Positions 53,632 through 63,065 of a stretch of 64,000 nucleotides of DNA are shown here, in pieces. The notes under the pieces are model-generated. The model was given only the letters and a program-made list of their open reading frames with translations. It was not told the origin of the DNA and did no database searches. The DNA comes from Sphingobacterium wenxiniae (lineage in GTDB: Bacteria > Bacteroidota > Bacteroidia > Sphingobacteriales > Sphingobacteriaceae), in assembly GCF_900116225.1 (NCBI RefSeq), contig NZ_FOZZ01000005.1, positions 186,001 through 250,000 of the forward strand, written 5' to 3'. The translations under genes were made by a program, and so were the position numbers. Position 1 is the first letter of the stretch, and every line of letters begins with the position of its first letter.

Positions 53632-55620
53632 ATGAAAAGATGTATATTCGGTTTGCTGCTTCTTACCCTTGTTCAGATACTACAAGGTCAGGACACAACG
53701 TTGGTCATGCAAGACACTTTTCCTTCCAGTATTAAGACGGAATTTATAGGCAATAAAGTGAAATTCACACCCGTTATCCGCCCATTAGTGCCTATTCCAG
53801 GAGGCAGACAGGCCTACTACACCTATCTTTGGGATTTTGGTGACGGTAACTTTAGTACTGAGGCTACTCCAGAACATCAATACGCAGATTCAGGCGAGTT
53901 TGACATCTCGCTCTATGTGGTCAATAACTACGATAATGGTCCTCGTCCGAGGAAACCAAAAACCAAGGTAAAAGTAGACAGTAAACTTGCAACAGTATCG
54001 CCAAATTCCTTTGAGCAGAATTTCTTCAAATCCAATGGTATTTTCCAGATTTTCAAAAATGCAGATGCGGTTCCCGGAGAAGATATGTCGCTGGTCATCG
54101 GTGTCAAACCCACAACGGACAAAGGAACTATTTTAATCCTTACCAACGAAAAGCTTATCAATCCCAACGGTTTCGTTGTCGCCAATCAAAGTCAATATCA
54201 TGGGGAAAAAATAATACCTCACATAACCGCCAATGCATTAAACAGCTTATGGGCAAATGTCAACGGTGCGCTGATTACGCAGAGCGGCAGTCCCGATTAT
54301 GGGTTAAAAGAAGAGTTGACATTTGAAGGTAACGAGGCTACAAAATACTTTCAGAATCTATTAGATGAATACAAAACAGTATCACAATATGAGATTGCGA
54401 GCGAAAACGATGAGGCTCAATTTTCTATACTAAACTTAGATATTACACCGGAAATGTTGGCGGATACGAATGCTATCGTGACAGTGACGGGTATTTATCT
54501 TGCCGAAGGAGGAAAACCGGTTATCCATAAGTTAGACATTCCCATCATTAAATCCCATGACCCAAACAAGATGTCTGTTCGTCCCGCACGCATGGACTAT
54601 CGTTTACAATTCAAGAAAAAGGAACTAACATACAAAGTACAATTCCAAAATGATGGCGAAGGGGATGCTAAGGATATTCGCTTGGAAATGCATTTTCCCG
54701 AGCAGGTCAATATTCGTTCCTTCAAGCTACTCAACCTTTATCCACAGTGTGATAGTTGCTTAACCGCTCAGGATGTAGGGTGCTATACTTATCAGCAGGA
54801 AGGAACAGATAAAATTATTTTCCGCTTCAAAGGCATTGCTTTACCAGGCACTGCATCCCCAATATTGACAGACCAGGATAGCACCAAAGGTTTTATACGT
54901 TTTACGGTACAATCCCACAAGAAGCTACAGAATAAATCTTTTGGCAGCTATACGGACATTTACTTTGACAAAAACGAGCCTATTCGCACCAACAAGTCGG
55001 TAGCACGCTTTAGACCCGGACTTTCGCCCTTGATTAGTGTAGGGTTAAACACACCGCTACGACCCGCTGACGATGAGATAGGCAAACTAACCAACGGCTT
55101 AACGGTAGGCGTCGGTTTAGCACCCATTGCACCCTACAAAAGACCGTATTGGCAAATTGAACTTTTCGCCAGTACTTTCGGAGTAGATTATTCCGAGTCT
55201 TTCCCTTTACGAAGAGGGGAAATACAAGTACCCGATGACCGTGGAAACCCTATCTATAGGAGCTATAACGGTGTGGACAGTACCGCTATGAGGAAATATA
55301 TAGCTTTACAAATCCCTGTTCAGATACGGCACAACTGGAATCGTTATTTTTCTACGGGCATAGGTGCTTTGGTAAAAACAAACCTGAATTACCATAACGA
55401 ACAACAAGCTATTTATCACCTCATCAATGCCAATGGACAGACAACTCCCCATATCCAGGAGAAACAGACAAAGAAAGAAAAAATGTCACCTCTGCTCTTC
55501 TCTCCTTTGGTAGATATAAATATAGGGAGAGCCTATTTAGGACCTGCATTGGGCATACGGTATCATTATGATAAAACCTATAAGAATAACGTGAATTTCT
55601 ATCTGATGTGGAGGTTATAA
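53632..55620 (+). CDS. PKD-domain protein with C-terminal outer-membrane barrel
   Basis: I choose ATG 53632 (MKRCIFGLLLLTLVQ), which starts a clean signal peptide; a TTG 9 bases upstream is possible. The 662-residue protein has a PKD domain at about 37-112 with YLWDFGDG and the YADSGEFDISLYV strand. A central region follows with DPNKMSVRPARMDYR and LTYKVQFQNDGEGDAKDIRL, like DUF11-type repeats. From about 455 there are amphipathic strands ending in the aromatic-rich NVNFYLMWRL, typical of a barrel inserted by Bam. It may be a surface sensor. The CHAT gene starts 4 bases after its stop. Confidence 0.72.
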   Translation: MKRCIFGLLLLTLVQILQGQDTTLVMQDTFPSSIKTEFIGNKVKFTPVIRPLVPIPGGRQAYYTYLWDFGDGNFSTEATPEHQYADSGEFDISLYVVNNYDNGPRPRKPKTKVKVDSKLATVSPNSFEQNFFKSNGIFQIFKNADAVPGEDMSLVIGVKPTTDKGTILILTNEKLINPNGFVVANQSQYHGEKIIPHITANALNSLWANVNGALITQSGSPDYGLKEELTFEGNEATKYFQNLLDEYKTVSQYEIASENDEAQFSILNLDITPEMLADTNAIVTVTGIYLAEGGKPVIHKLDIPIIKSHDPNKMSVRPARMDYRLQFKKKELTYKVQFQNDGEGDAKDIRLEMHFPEQVNIRSFKLLNLYPQCDSCLTAQDVGCYTYQQEGTDKIIFRFKGIALPGTASPILTDQDSTKGFIRFTVQSHKKLQNKSFGSYTDIYFDKNEPIRTNKSVARFRPGLSPLISVGLNTPLRPADDEIGKLTNGLTVGVGLAPIAPYKRPYWQIELFASTFGVDYSESFPLRRGEIQVPDDRGNPIYRSYNGVDSTAMRKYIALQIPVQIRHNWNRYFSTGIGALVKTNLNYHNEQQAIYHLINANGQTTPHIQEKQTKKEKMSPLLFSPLVDINIGRAYLGPALGIRYHYDKTYKNNVNFYLMWRL

Positions 55621-55624
55621 GACT

Positions 55625-58249
55625 GTGTTTTATATCAGTAAAACATATATTTCAAATACATACAGCAGATGCCTCGAACTGTTGTTGCTTGGGGTTCTTT
55701 TCTATTGTTTTTCCTGTCAAAATTCCGATTCTTTATCTGCTCATATCGATTACCCGCAGGATACCATACCCAATGCACTCATTGATTCATTGGGCGAGCT
55801 AGCTTACGAACATTATCTGGCATTTGAGAAGCAACCCGATGTCTTTCTGCAACCTCTGGAGAACAAAAAACTCACCGAAACACAGCAAGAAACCTTTATA
55901 TGGATTCTATTGAATATGGCATACAGCTTTCAGGAGCATAGCCGTTATCTCGCTTCCATCAAATATTATGAGCAAGCCCTACGTTATGACCGCCACCATA
56001 GACTATTGACCCGTGACGATCGTCTAACCTATATTTACAAACCGTTGGCTAATAATTACACCATCATAGCGGATTACCACAAGGCGGAAGATTTACAGCT
56101 TCAAGCTATCCAAGAGACGACGGACGCATCTTCCAAAGCTTCATTTTATAACAATTTGGCTTTATTATATGTGTTTAAGGGTGAACATGAGGCATCGAAA
56201 AAAGCGGCTTTATCAGGATTACAACAAAGTGGAGACAACACTTATCTTACAGCATTATTACACAACACGCTGTCTGCCGCTTATGTAACACTTGGTTTGC
56301 CTGATTCAGGTCGTGTACACAATAGTCTTGCCCTAAATATTGCAAAAAAACTTCCATTAGATGAAAACACAGCGGCTGTAAGAAGTGTTGCCTTAGAGCG
56401 GCTCTCCCAATTCCAACGAATCGATAAACAAGACAAGCGGGCACAGACATCACTCAAGGAAGCATTAACTTTAGAAGAGCAATTTTTCCCTAAAAGTCAT
56501 ATCCGCGAGAAAGCTAATCTTTTGAATCTTTTAGGCGAGCTTCATTACACCCATGGTGAACTTGTTTCAGCAAAAAACTATTTTCTACAAGCCAAATCAT
56601 ATATAGACCAAGACAGTATATCTATCCAGCGTAGTAATTATACCGGGATAAATATTTTGGAGAACTTAGGTGTTGTTTATTCCACACAGCATACAGATTC
56701 GGCTCTTTGGTATTTTCAACAAGCAATTGAAGCCGACTTTGCCTTCCAGCAAAGCATTCGCAGTCGGGACAGCCATCTACAGGAGAACCTGCACAATCGC
56801 AGGATATTAGAACGGGTTTACTCCCTGCTGGATACCCAGAAAGATATTAGCCAAGAAAAATTATTTAGGCTATTATGGCTCACCGAATTGACAAAAGGCA
56901 GATTGCTTTGGAACGAAATCAACAGATCGGCAATATGGAAAACTGATAGCTCTCTTCTACAGACGGAGGGAGTCGCTCTGCAACAACTTTATGCACTTCG
57001 GGATAACTTAAGTGACCCTAACGAAATAGCAGAAATCGATACCAAGATCAAGAAACTGCTAAATGATTTTGAACTGGAAGAACAGTATTTCAGCAGAAAT
57101 ATCAAACTCCCGGATTTTGATACGTTCAAAACATACCTAACAAAAAATGAAAGTACGACATACAGCTATTATATTCACGCCGATAGCACCTTATCCATCT
57201 TCCTCATCGATAGAGACCTGGTTTCTTATCATAAAAACCATAATACAGCATTATGGGATAGCATTGCGCAATTCAAAAACAACTATTTTACAGATTCCCC
57301 TGCATTATTCAACCAAAATCCTAAAGCATATTTCCAGCGTGCCCAGTATTTCGGTGAACAATTGCTACCTCGATTGCAACATACAGCATCTTCCACACTT
57401 CAATTATCCTTAGACAATGAGCTTCATGTTTTACCCTTTGATGCGCTCTATCAAGAGGGACGTTTTGTCGTTCAGGATTATAATGTGCAGTATATGCACA
57501 CGCTTCTAATGAACCATTTTTATGAAGATAAGCCTGCAATCCCACCAAATATTTCAGTGATATACCGTGATAAATATACCCCACCATTAGCCGATCTGCA
57601 TTTCGTGGATGGGGAGATACAATATTTAACAAGCCGATTCAAAACCACAGTGTATCCCTATACGACTTTAGATAAACAGCGTATGCAAGATATTTTCAAA
57701 ACACAGGACATTATCCACATTGCTGCACATACGACCGTTGATGAACAGCAGGAAGCCCGTCTTTTATTACATCAACCAATATCCATAGAACAACTGCGCT
57801 ATCAACATCTTCGGGCTCCATTGGTCGTTCTTTCGGCATGCAATACGGCCTCCGGGCGTTTGCTTCCTTCCGAGGGTCTGGCGAGTATAAACCGTGAGTT
57901 TTTAAGTAAAGGCATACCCGGTGTTATTGCCACACACTGGTTTGCCAATGACCAGGTAACACTGGATTTAACACAAAAATTCTACGAACAATTAGCCTGC
58001 ACAAAGAATCCGATAAAGGCTCTGGCAAATGCCAAACGCCAATATCTCCATACAGAATCAGAAATCGAAAGCAATCCCTGGTATTGGGCGAACATGGCCT
58101 ACACCGGTATAGACACAAAAATAGACCTGCACAATCGCACAGGTCTACTTTTAAAAATCGGTTTATGGATAATGGCTATTTCCTTACTCCCGCTATTGTT
58201 TACGCTCTATAAGCGACGATTACGGGCGACATATCCAAAGAAGAAATAA
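55625..58249 (+). CDS. Lipobox-TPR-CHAT protease with C-terminal membrane helix
   Basis: An 874-residue protein starting at GTG 55625, 4 bases after the previous stop; no in-frame ATG is available. A hydrophobic stretch ends in a lipobox-like CFSC (C31). Helical TPR-like repeats run from about 85 to 400. A CHAT domain spans about 505-830, with the catalytic pair H702 (HIAAHTT) and C739 (VVLSACNTASG) and the supporting SEGLASINREFLSKGIPGVI segment. A membrane helix at 841-862 is followed by a basic tail. The TPR and CHAT parts should face the periplasm. CHAT proteases are relatives of separase and caspases. The divergent anti-sigma protein is a candidate substrate (inferred). Confidence 0.82.
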   Translation: MFYISKTYISNTYSRCLELLLLGVLFYCFSCQNSDSLSAHIDYPQDTIPNALIDSLGELAYEHYLAFEKQPDVFLQPLENKKLTETQQETFIWILLNMAYSFQEHSRYLASIKYYEQALRYDRHHRLLTRDDRLTYIYKPLANNYTIIADYHKAEDLQLQAIQETTDASSKASFYNNLALLYVFKGEHEASKKAALSGLQQSGDNTYLTALLHNTLSAAYVTLGLPDSGRVHNSLALNIAKKLPLDENTAAVRSVALERLSQFQRIDKQDKRAQTSLKEALTLEEQFFPKSHIREKANLLNLLGELHYTHGELVSAKNYFLQAKSYIDQDSISIQRSNYTGINILENLGVVYSTQHTDSALWYFQQAIEADFAFQQSIRSRDSHLQENLHNRRILERVYSLLDTQKDISQEKLFRLLWLTELTKGRLLWNEINRSAIWKTDSSLLQTEGVALQQLYALRDNLSDPNEIAEIDTKIKKLLNDFELEEQYFSRNIKLPDFDTFKTYLTKNESTTYSYYIHADSTLSIFLIDRDLVSYHKNHNTALWDSIAQFKNNYFTDSPALFNQNPKAYFQRAQYFGEQLLPRLQHTASSTLQLSLDNELHVLPFDALYQEGRFVVQDYNVQYMHTLLMNHFYEDKPAIPPNISVIYRDKYTPPLADLHFVDGEIQYLTSRFKTTVYPYTTLDKQRMQDIFKTQDIIHIAAHTTVDEQQEARLLLHQPISIEQLRYQHLRAPLVVLSACNTASGRLLPSEGLASINREFLSKGIPGVIATHWFANDQVTLDLTQKFYEQLACTKNPIKALANAKRQYLHTESEIESNPWYWANMAYTGIDTKIDLHNRTGLLLKIGLWIMAISLLPLLFTLYKRRLRATYPKKK

Positions 58250-58340
58250 AATATATCCAACCAATAACTTGTATAAAGGGACTTTTGACATAGTCTGTTC
58301 CATGACAGCCTCCTTTCTCTCCTCTTTTTTCATCCTCGGT

Positions 58341-60104
58341 CTATTTATAGTTTAATACTTTAATTTCTGTGCGTCTGTTCTCCTGATGTTGCTCCTCAGA
58401 ACAATTTATTCCGTTTCCGCAATTGTTCAACAATCTCGACTCACCATAACCTTTAGCTACTAAGCGTGATCTGTCAATACCGCTTTTCACTAAATATTCA
58501 ACAGCCGATTCTGCCCTGCGCTGAGACAACTGCATGTTATAACTGTCATTTCCACGACTATCTGTATGTGAAGACAACTCAATACGCAAAGTAGGATTCT
58601 GTTTCAATACTGACACGACATTATCCAAAATAATAGCTGCATCCGGACGAATGTTCCATTTGTCAAAATCATAGTGTATATTCTTCAATACCCAGTTACC
58701 ACCTTCAACCAAATGACATACGCCGAGTTTTAATGTAACATACAATGTTTTGCTACGGTCCAATCCTTTCGTAGAAACCAACTCTGTCTGTGAATAACGA
58801 CCAGCTTGATTCGCCACAATGGAATAGTCTGCCCCTTGATCAAGCTGATAAATAAACTTACCTTCTACGTCTGACGTTTGACTCATATTCTGCTTATTTT
58901 CCGTTTGGGTCAGCACGGTAGCTATATTCGATACGGCAGTATTAGTTTCGCAGTCCACAGTCTCACCTATCAAGGTAAAGCGTGGGTCATCGTGAAAGAT
59001 TTCTCTATAGATCACCGCATCATTGCCTGCAAAATCAGCCTCTGTCAAAGTCAATACATCCGTCTTGATACCATTTTTCTCTCCTACGATGGTATAAACT
59101 GCAGCCTGTGCATCCGTTATCCGTGTAATTTCGCCTTGTGCATTGGAATTTTCCTTAGTATTGTATACGGAAGATTCTATCGAAACTGTCACACCGCTTA
59201 GCGCTAATCCCGTTTGTTTATCCTTTACGACAATCTGTATAGCTTTCGGCATGGCCTTGCGTTGTGGGACTTCCTGCTCAATAGGCATTTGGTAGACAGG
59301 TTCTTTGACAGGCTTCTTGCCAAATACATATTTAATACCTGCCCCCACGTTTAAGCTCTTATACGGTGTTTTTTTCTGCACGAATACATCACTGTAATAT
59401 TGTGACCATTCTCTTATTTCGGTTTTTTCGTCTATAACCGCTCCCATTCCTGCACTTTCTCTTTCTTCTATATAAAATTCAGAAGGTTTGCCGCCAAACT
59501 TAGTGCCGAACGACTGCATATAATCTGCTTGGAGGAATACCGCCAGATTGGGCGAAATACTGTAGTTGAACCGCAGACCCCCTAAGCCTACCCAGGCATT
59601 GGCCTTATTCGTAGCGTCATTTATTGTACGTTTAATCGGAATATGGGTCATCCCACCCATGGCATCACTAAATGACAACGTTCTTTCGTATTGGGGAAAT
59701 GTTTGCATGAGTATACCTCCACGCAGGTAGGCTTCCACATGAAAATTGCCAGAATGAATTTTATAGCTTGGTCCCAATGTAAATGCCCAATGTTTAAATT
59801 TCGGTGCATTGACATAATCCGTTGCAATAAATCCATTGGCAAAAAATACCGAATCATCCTGTAGAATACTGTGGGTAAGGTAACGCGCATCCAAACCTAA
59901 GCCGAAGCGGTTTCCTTTAAAATATTTGTCAACAAACAATCCTCCGAAATATCCGGTTTTGGTCTCTCCGATAGACTTGTACGTTCCCATTGGGAAAGAA
60001 GCTCCTCCAAATCCACCGATCTGAAGATCTCCTGATTCTTTGACCTGCGCCCATCCCAGAAGCGACAGCGTCAAAAACAACATCGATAGTAAAATTCTTT
60101 TCAT
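58341..60104 (-). CDS. OmpA-family outer-membrane protein with N-terminal barrel
   Basis: A 587-residue protein: signal peptide 1-19, an N-terminal beta-barrel to about 255 with many aromatic strands, a carboxypeptidase-regulatory-like domain near 285-360 (IVVKDKQTGLALSGVTVSIE), a linker, then an OmpA peptidoglycan-binding domain at about 465-580. The last has IHYDFDKWNIRPDA, SSHTDSRGNDSYN, QRRAESAVEYLV and the ligand-binding ENRRTEI. It should anchor the outer membrane to the cell wall. It is convergent with the CHAT gene and divergent from the DUF4342-YqaE pair. Confidence 0.92.
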   Translation of the reverse strand: MKRILLSMLFLTLSLLGWAQVKESGDLQIGGFGGASFPMGTYKSIGETKTGYFGGLFVDKYFKGNRFGLGLDARYLTHSILQDDSVFFANGFIATDYVNAPKFKHWAFTLGPSYKIHSGNFHVEAYLRGGILMQTFPQYERTLSFSDAMGGMTHIPIKRTINDATNKANAWVGLGGLRFNYSISPNLAVFLQADYMQSFGTKFGGKPSEFYIEERESAGMGAVIDEKTEIREWSQYYSDVFVQKKTPYKSLNVGAGIKYVFGKKPVKEPVYQMPIEQEVPQRKAMPKAIQIVVKDKQTGLALSGVTVSIESSVYNTKENSNAQGEITRITDAQAAVYTIVGEKNGIKTDVLTLTEADFAGNDAVIYREIFHDDPRFTLIGETVDCETNTAVSNIATVLTQTENKQNMSQTSDVEGKFIYQLDQGADYSIVANQAGRYSQTELVSTKGLDRSKTLYVTLKLGVCHLVEGGNWVLKNIHYDFDKWNIRPDAAIILDNVVSVLKQNPTLRIELSSHTDSRGNDSYNMQLSQRRAESAVEYLVKSGIDRSRLVAKGYGESRLLNNCGNGINCSEEQHQENRRTEIKVLNYK

Positions 60105-60231
60105 GACATTTTCTTTTTAAAATTGAACACTCTTTTGTTTACTTGTACAGAGAGATAAAGCCTTTCTTAAAAATGTTACCCCCATTCACCGAAAAAAATC
60201 TACTTTTTACCGAGAAACTTCCAAACCCGAC

Positions 60232-60272
60232 CTACTTCCACTGTTCTGAAGTAGAAATCCGTTCTATCTTTG
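60232..60272 (+). promoter_or_regulatory. Promoter with overlapping inverted repeat before the DUF4342 gene
   Basis: TATCTTTG at 60265-60272 fits the -7 consensus; TTCTG at 60244-60248 may be a poor -33. An inverted repeat CTACTTC / GAAGTAG (60232-60238 and 60248-60254) covers that -33, suggesting a bound regulator. About 100 bases of leader follow. Confidence 0.5.
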
Positions 60273-60375
60273 GAGTATACAAAAGAGGTTAATTAATAAT
60301 GCGGTTAATAGATTAGCTATTTAAAAAGCTTAGTACTTAACATCTTAAACATTAAACATTTTAAATAAAAACATC

Positions 60376-60636
60376 ATGTCAACAAAAACAACTTTCACCA
60401 TGAACAGCGAAACTATCAGCAACGGATTCCAAAAATTTTTCTCCGTTATTCAAGAGTCGAAATTGAAAATCTCTTCCAAAAAAGGAACAGAGTATATCAA
60501 TCTCCCACTTATCTTTGCTTTGATTATCGCGATTGTATTTCCTTTGTCTCTCGTTGCATTGGTCATCTGTAGTCTATTGCTCTCGGTAAGTATTGAACGT
60601 GAGATCAAAGACGAGGTCAAAAGATTAGATGTTTAG
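60376..60636 (+). CDS. DUF4342-like small membrane protein
   Basis: An 86-residue protein: an N-terminal helix (NGFQKFFSVIQ), a beta-like segment ESKLKISSKKGTEYINLPL, one or two membrane helices at about 46-70, and the charged tail SIEREIKDEVKRLDV. This order fits DUF4342, a family of small envelope-associated proteins. It lies 56 bases before a YqaE/Pmp3 gene on the same strand and behind a promoter with an inverted repeat. Such pairs suggest a membrane-stress or membrane-potential role, which is inferred. Confidence 0.65.
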   Translation: MSTKTTFTMNSETISNGFQKFFSVIQESKLKISSKKGTEYINLPLIFALIIAIVFPLSLVALVICSLLLSVSIEREIKDEVKRLDV

Positions 60637-60692
60637 GAAATAAACTAAACGATTAAACAGTTAAACATATAAACAATTAAACATAACAAACA
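60637..60692. repeat. Degenerate ATTAAACA word array
   Basis: The spacer between the DUF4342 and YqaE genes consists of repeated CTAAACG / ATTAAACA / GTTAAACA / ATAAACA words with a 7-8 base period. Confidence 0.7.
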
Positions 60693-60875
60693 ATGATACT
60701 TATTGCTGTCCTATTTCCATGGTTATCATTCTTTCTACGAGGTCGAATATTAATTGGATTTCTATGCCTCATCCTACAATGCACACTCATCGGTTGGTTA
60801 CCAGCAGCAATCTGGGCTGTAGCCTCACTTGTGGATGCTCGAAACAAAAAGCGTATACAACAACTGCGGTATTAG
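60693..60875 (+). CDS. YqaE/Pmp3 family membrane protein
   Basis: A 60-residue protein made of two membrane helices with the Pmp3-like pattern: FPWLSFFLRGR, LCLILQCTLIGWLPAAIWAV, and a basic end NKKRIQQLRY. Pmp3/YqaE proteins sit in the cytoplasmic membrane and help to maintain membrane potential under salt or cold stress in other organisms. It follows the DUF4342 gene and is probably co-transcribed. It is short, but the motif match and clean spacing support a real gene. Confidence 0.78.
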   Translation: MILIAVLFPWLSFFLRGRILIGFLCLILQCTLIGWLPAAIWAVASLVDARNKKRIQQLRY

Positions 60876-60986
60876 GTTATTTATGGTTAGAGGATTAGAG
60901 GTTAGAAGGTTAAAGGATTAAAGGATTAAAGGTTAGATAATTACAGATTAGACGATTAACCAGTAAACCAATTAAACAGTTAAACG
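60875..60986. repeat. Degenerate heptamer array (GGATTAA / GGTTAGA / TTAAACA)
   Basis: About fifteen consecutive words of 7-8 bases change gradually from GGTTAGAGGATTAG through AGGATTAAAGGATTAA to CCAATTAAACAGTTAAAC. No coding potential. Confidence 0.75.
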
Positions 60987-61041
60987 AATCTCCCTGCTTT
61001 CAGCTATTGTATCATGCCGGGCTTTTCATTTACTTTGCTGT

Positions 61042-61920
61042 ATGAAAAAGAATCTTTTGTGTTTGATTTTTATACTGACTTCTATAATAACTTATGCGCA
61101 GGAGGACAGACCCGCTGCTTACGAAGTATACGAAGGTTACAATTATTGGGGGAACAACAAGGGTGATACAGCCTATGTTTTTGCAGATGTAGCCTATGTG
61201 CGGGATTATCCCAGCACAAGCAGTGTTTTATTGGATTCCCTTACCCATGGCACAATGGTTACTATTATTAGCGATGGTTATAATGAAAGTATCATCCGTG
61301 GATTCGCAGCTCCCTGGCACGAGATAAGCTACCTTAAGAACGGACAAATCAGAAAAGGATTTATTTGGTTGGGTTTATTAGCTTTAGGACGTCATGTCGA
61401 TGGTCAAGGCAATCAGTTTATCCACGGTTTCCTTCGCTTTGAGCCACCAACTTCCTATGGCGGTGGGAATGAATATCTTTGCGAAGTCAAATACCTCACT
61501 CCGCAACAAGAACTAATAGCCCGGCAGTATTACCCTGTTACACGTGATGGACAGAACTATTCAGACAGCAAGTTGCTTCCTAACATGGGATTGGAAGGAT
61601 TACAATCCATTCACCGCGTAGGCTTTCATGGCGAAGCCTGCGGCATCCCCACGACACATTATTACTTAGGCTGGAACGGTCAGAATTTCGTAACGATGTT
61701 TTCCAAAACCAGTGTAGGCGATGCTGGGGTATACTATTATGAAGAGAAAATTCTGTTCCCTTCGGAACATCACTTAGACCCTACACTTATCATTAAGGAT
61801 ATTGTCGAAGGCGAAGTCATCGATTATGATGCCGAAGAACTCGAATATAAAGAAACTAAACGACGGGAAAAATATACTTGGGACGGCAAGAGCGTTTGGC
61901 AAGTATTGGAGATGAGGTAA
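61042..61920 (+). CDS. Exported protein of unknown function with SH3-like segment
   Basis: A 292-residue protein with signal peptide 1-19 (ending TYA). Residues 38-105 read like a bacterial SH3 domain: AYVRDYPSTSSVLLDSLTHG, TMVTIISDGYNES, and KGFIWLGLLALGRH. The rest is beta-rich with aromatic motifs and I do not recognise it. The acidic/basic C-terminal tail (DYDAEELEYKETKRREKY) is probably exposed. It is convergent with the next gene with a 4-base gap. A periplasmic role is likely; the function is unknown. Confidence 0.6.
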   Translation: MKKNLLCLIFILTSIITYAQEDRPAAYEVYEGYNYWGNNKGDTAYVFADVAYVRDYPSTSSVLLDSLTHGTMVTIISDGYNESIIRGFAAPWHEISYLKNGQIRKGFIWLGLLALGRHVDGQGNQFIHGFLRFEPPTSYGGGNEYLCEVKYLTPQQELIARQYYPVTRDGQNYSDSKLLPNMGLEGLQSIHRVGFHGEACGIPTTHYYLGWNGQNFVTMFSKTSVGDAGVYYYEEKILFPSEHHLDPTLIIKDIVEGEVIDYDAEELEYKETKRREKYTWDGKSVWQVLEMR

Positions 61921-61924
61921 GCGC

Positions 61925-62713
61925 TTATTCCCAGTCCGTCCCGCTATCTGTTTCTGGAGATGGCGTTTTGGAAATAACAGATGGTATATCTCGGTTTTTA
62001 AGTAGATTCCCATCCTTGACGTGGAATACCTCCAATAACTTACAAGCGTGATGCTGATTGTGAAATGACGGTCTTTCTTGAGGTTGCTCTGTATCGAAAA
62101 GGTAATATTGTGCAGTGCCCATAATTGCAACTAAACTGTTCGGAAATAATTGGACAGGAACAGTAGTACGTAAGCTTTTGATCTGCTCATCATCGGGGTG
62201 AATAGAAATCGTTTTTGTATAATGCAAACGTACGCTTTCCGTCTCATCTTCGTAATTGACAACAAGCACATGGAAAGTAATCCCCAGTCTGCTAAACTTT
62301 GGTGGAAAAGCCTGTCCTTTCCAGTTCCTGTCTGTCGGCAATTTAATTTTCACTTTATCGCCTTCACACTCCCACTCGAATATCGGGTTCCAACACACCA
62401 AAGCCCCCCAAGATCGGCGTTGGTTTAACTCTAAACCTTTTAGCCTATGTGCATACGTGTATTGCTTTGCCTCATTTTCCGTCAACTTCTGCTGATACGT
62501 ATACACTTCTTTTATGCGGGTAAACAAATCCTTGTAGGTAGGATATTGGGTAAGCCAACTGTTGACCCCCTTCAGCGCCTGATACCATTTAGACGTAAAC
62601 TTGTTGAGTACACCAAATTGTTCTGCTGTTAATCGGCTATTTTCATGAAGCGGATAATCTTCTCCTTTTTTACGCAGCTTTTTTAAAATATGTTTATCAA
62701 AAAGTCCATCCAT
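61925..62713 (-). CDS. Uncharacterised protein
   Basis: A 262-residue protein without signal peptide or membrane helix. The N-terminal 110 residues are charged and helical (LRKKGEDYPLHENSRLTAEQ, VLNKFTSKWYQALKGV). The middle is beta-rich with WGALVCWNPIFEWECEGDKV and a polar C-terminus ends TPSPETDSGTDWE. I do not recognise a family. It has a TATT-rich upstream region followed by the 10-base repeat array. Nothing nearby tells its function. Confidence 0.55.
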   Translation of the reverse strand: MDGLFDKHILKKLRKKGEDYPLHENSRLTAEQFGVLNKFTSKWYQALKGVNSWLTQYPTYKDLFTRIKEVYTYQQKLTENEAKQYTYAHRLKGLELNQRRSWGALVCWNPIFEWECEGDKVKIKLPTDRNWKGQAFPPKFSRLGITFHVLVVNYEDETESVRLHYTKTISIHPDDEQIKSLRTTVPVQLFPNSLVAIMGTAQYYLFDTEQPQERPSFHNQHHACKLLEVFHVKDGNLLKNRDIPSVISKTPSPETDSGTDWE

Positions 62714-63065
62714 TTTTTTTCGTTTAATTGGTTTATTTATTGCATATTTCGCAGACTTTACATATGTTTGGGCAACAGCTCAATACGGGTTACCCCTTCT
62801 TTCCTAACGCATCCAAAATCTATTTTCAAATCCCCCTAAGTCCGCTAAAGTCCCCTCAAGTCCGTGGAAGTCCGCTTTAACCTGCATTCACTTATAGCAC
62901 AATACGTCTACAATTTGGTTGTACTTATACTACCGAGATACTAATCCGATACCAAAGTTACGTCATAACGCTATTCTGTCATACATGATTTTGTAAGACT
63001 GCGGTAGGACTCCCGTATAACTTCAGTATATCTTTAATAGAAAAAGCGCAGGACAACCCTCTTTT
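62714..63065. repeat. Non-coding spacer with a 10-bp tandem repeat
   Basis: 352 bases without a credible gene. From 62838 to 62877 four 10-base units follow each other (consensus AAGTCCGCTN; positions 62838, 62848, 62858, 62868). The rest is AT-rich with no clear hairpin. Confidence 0.7.
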
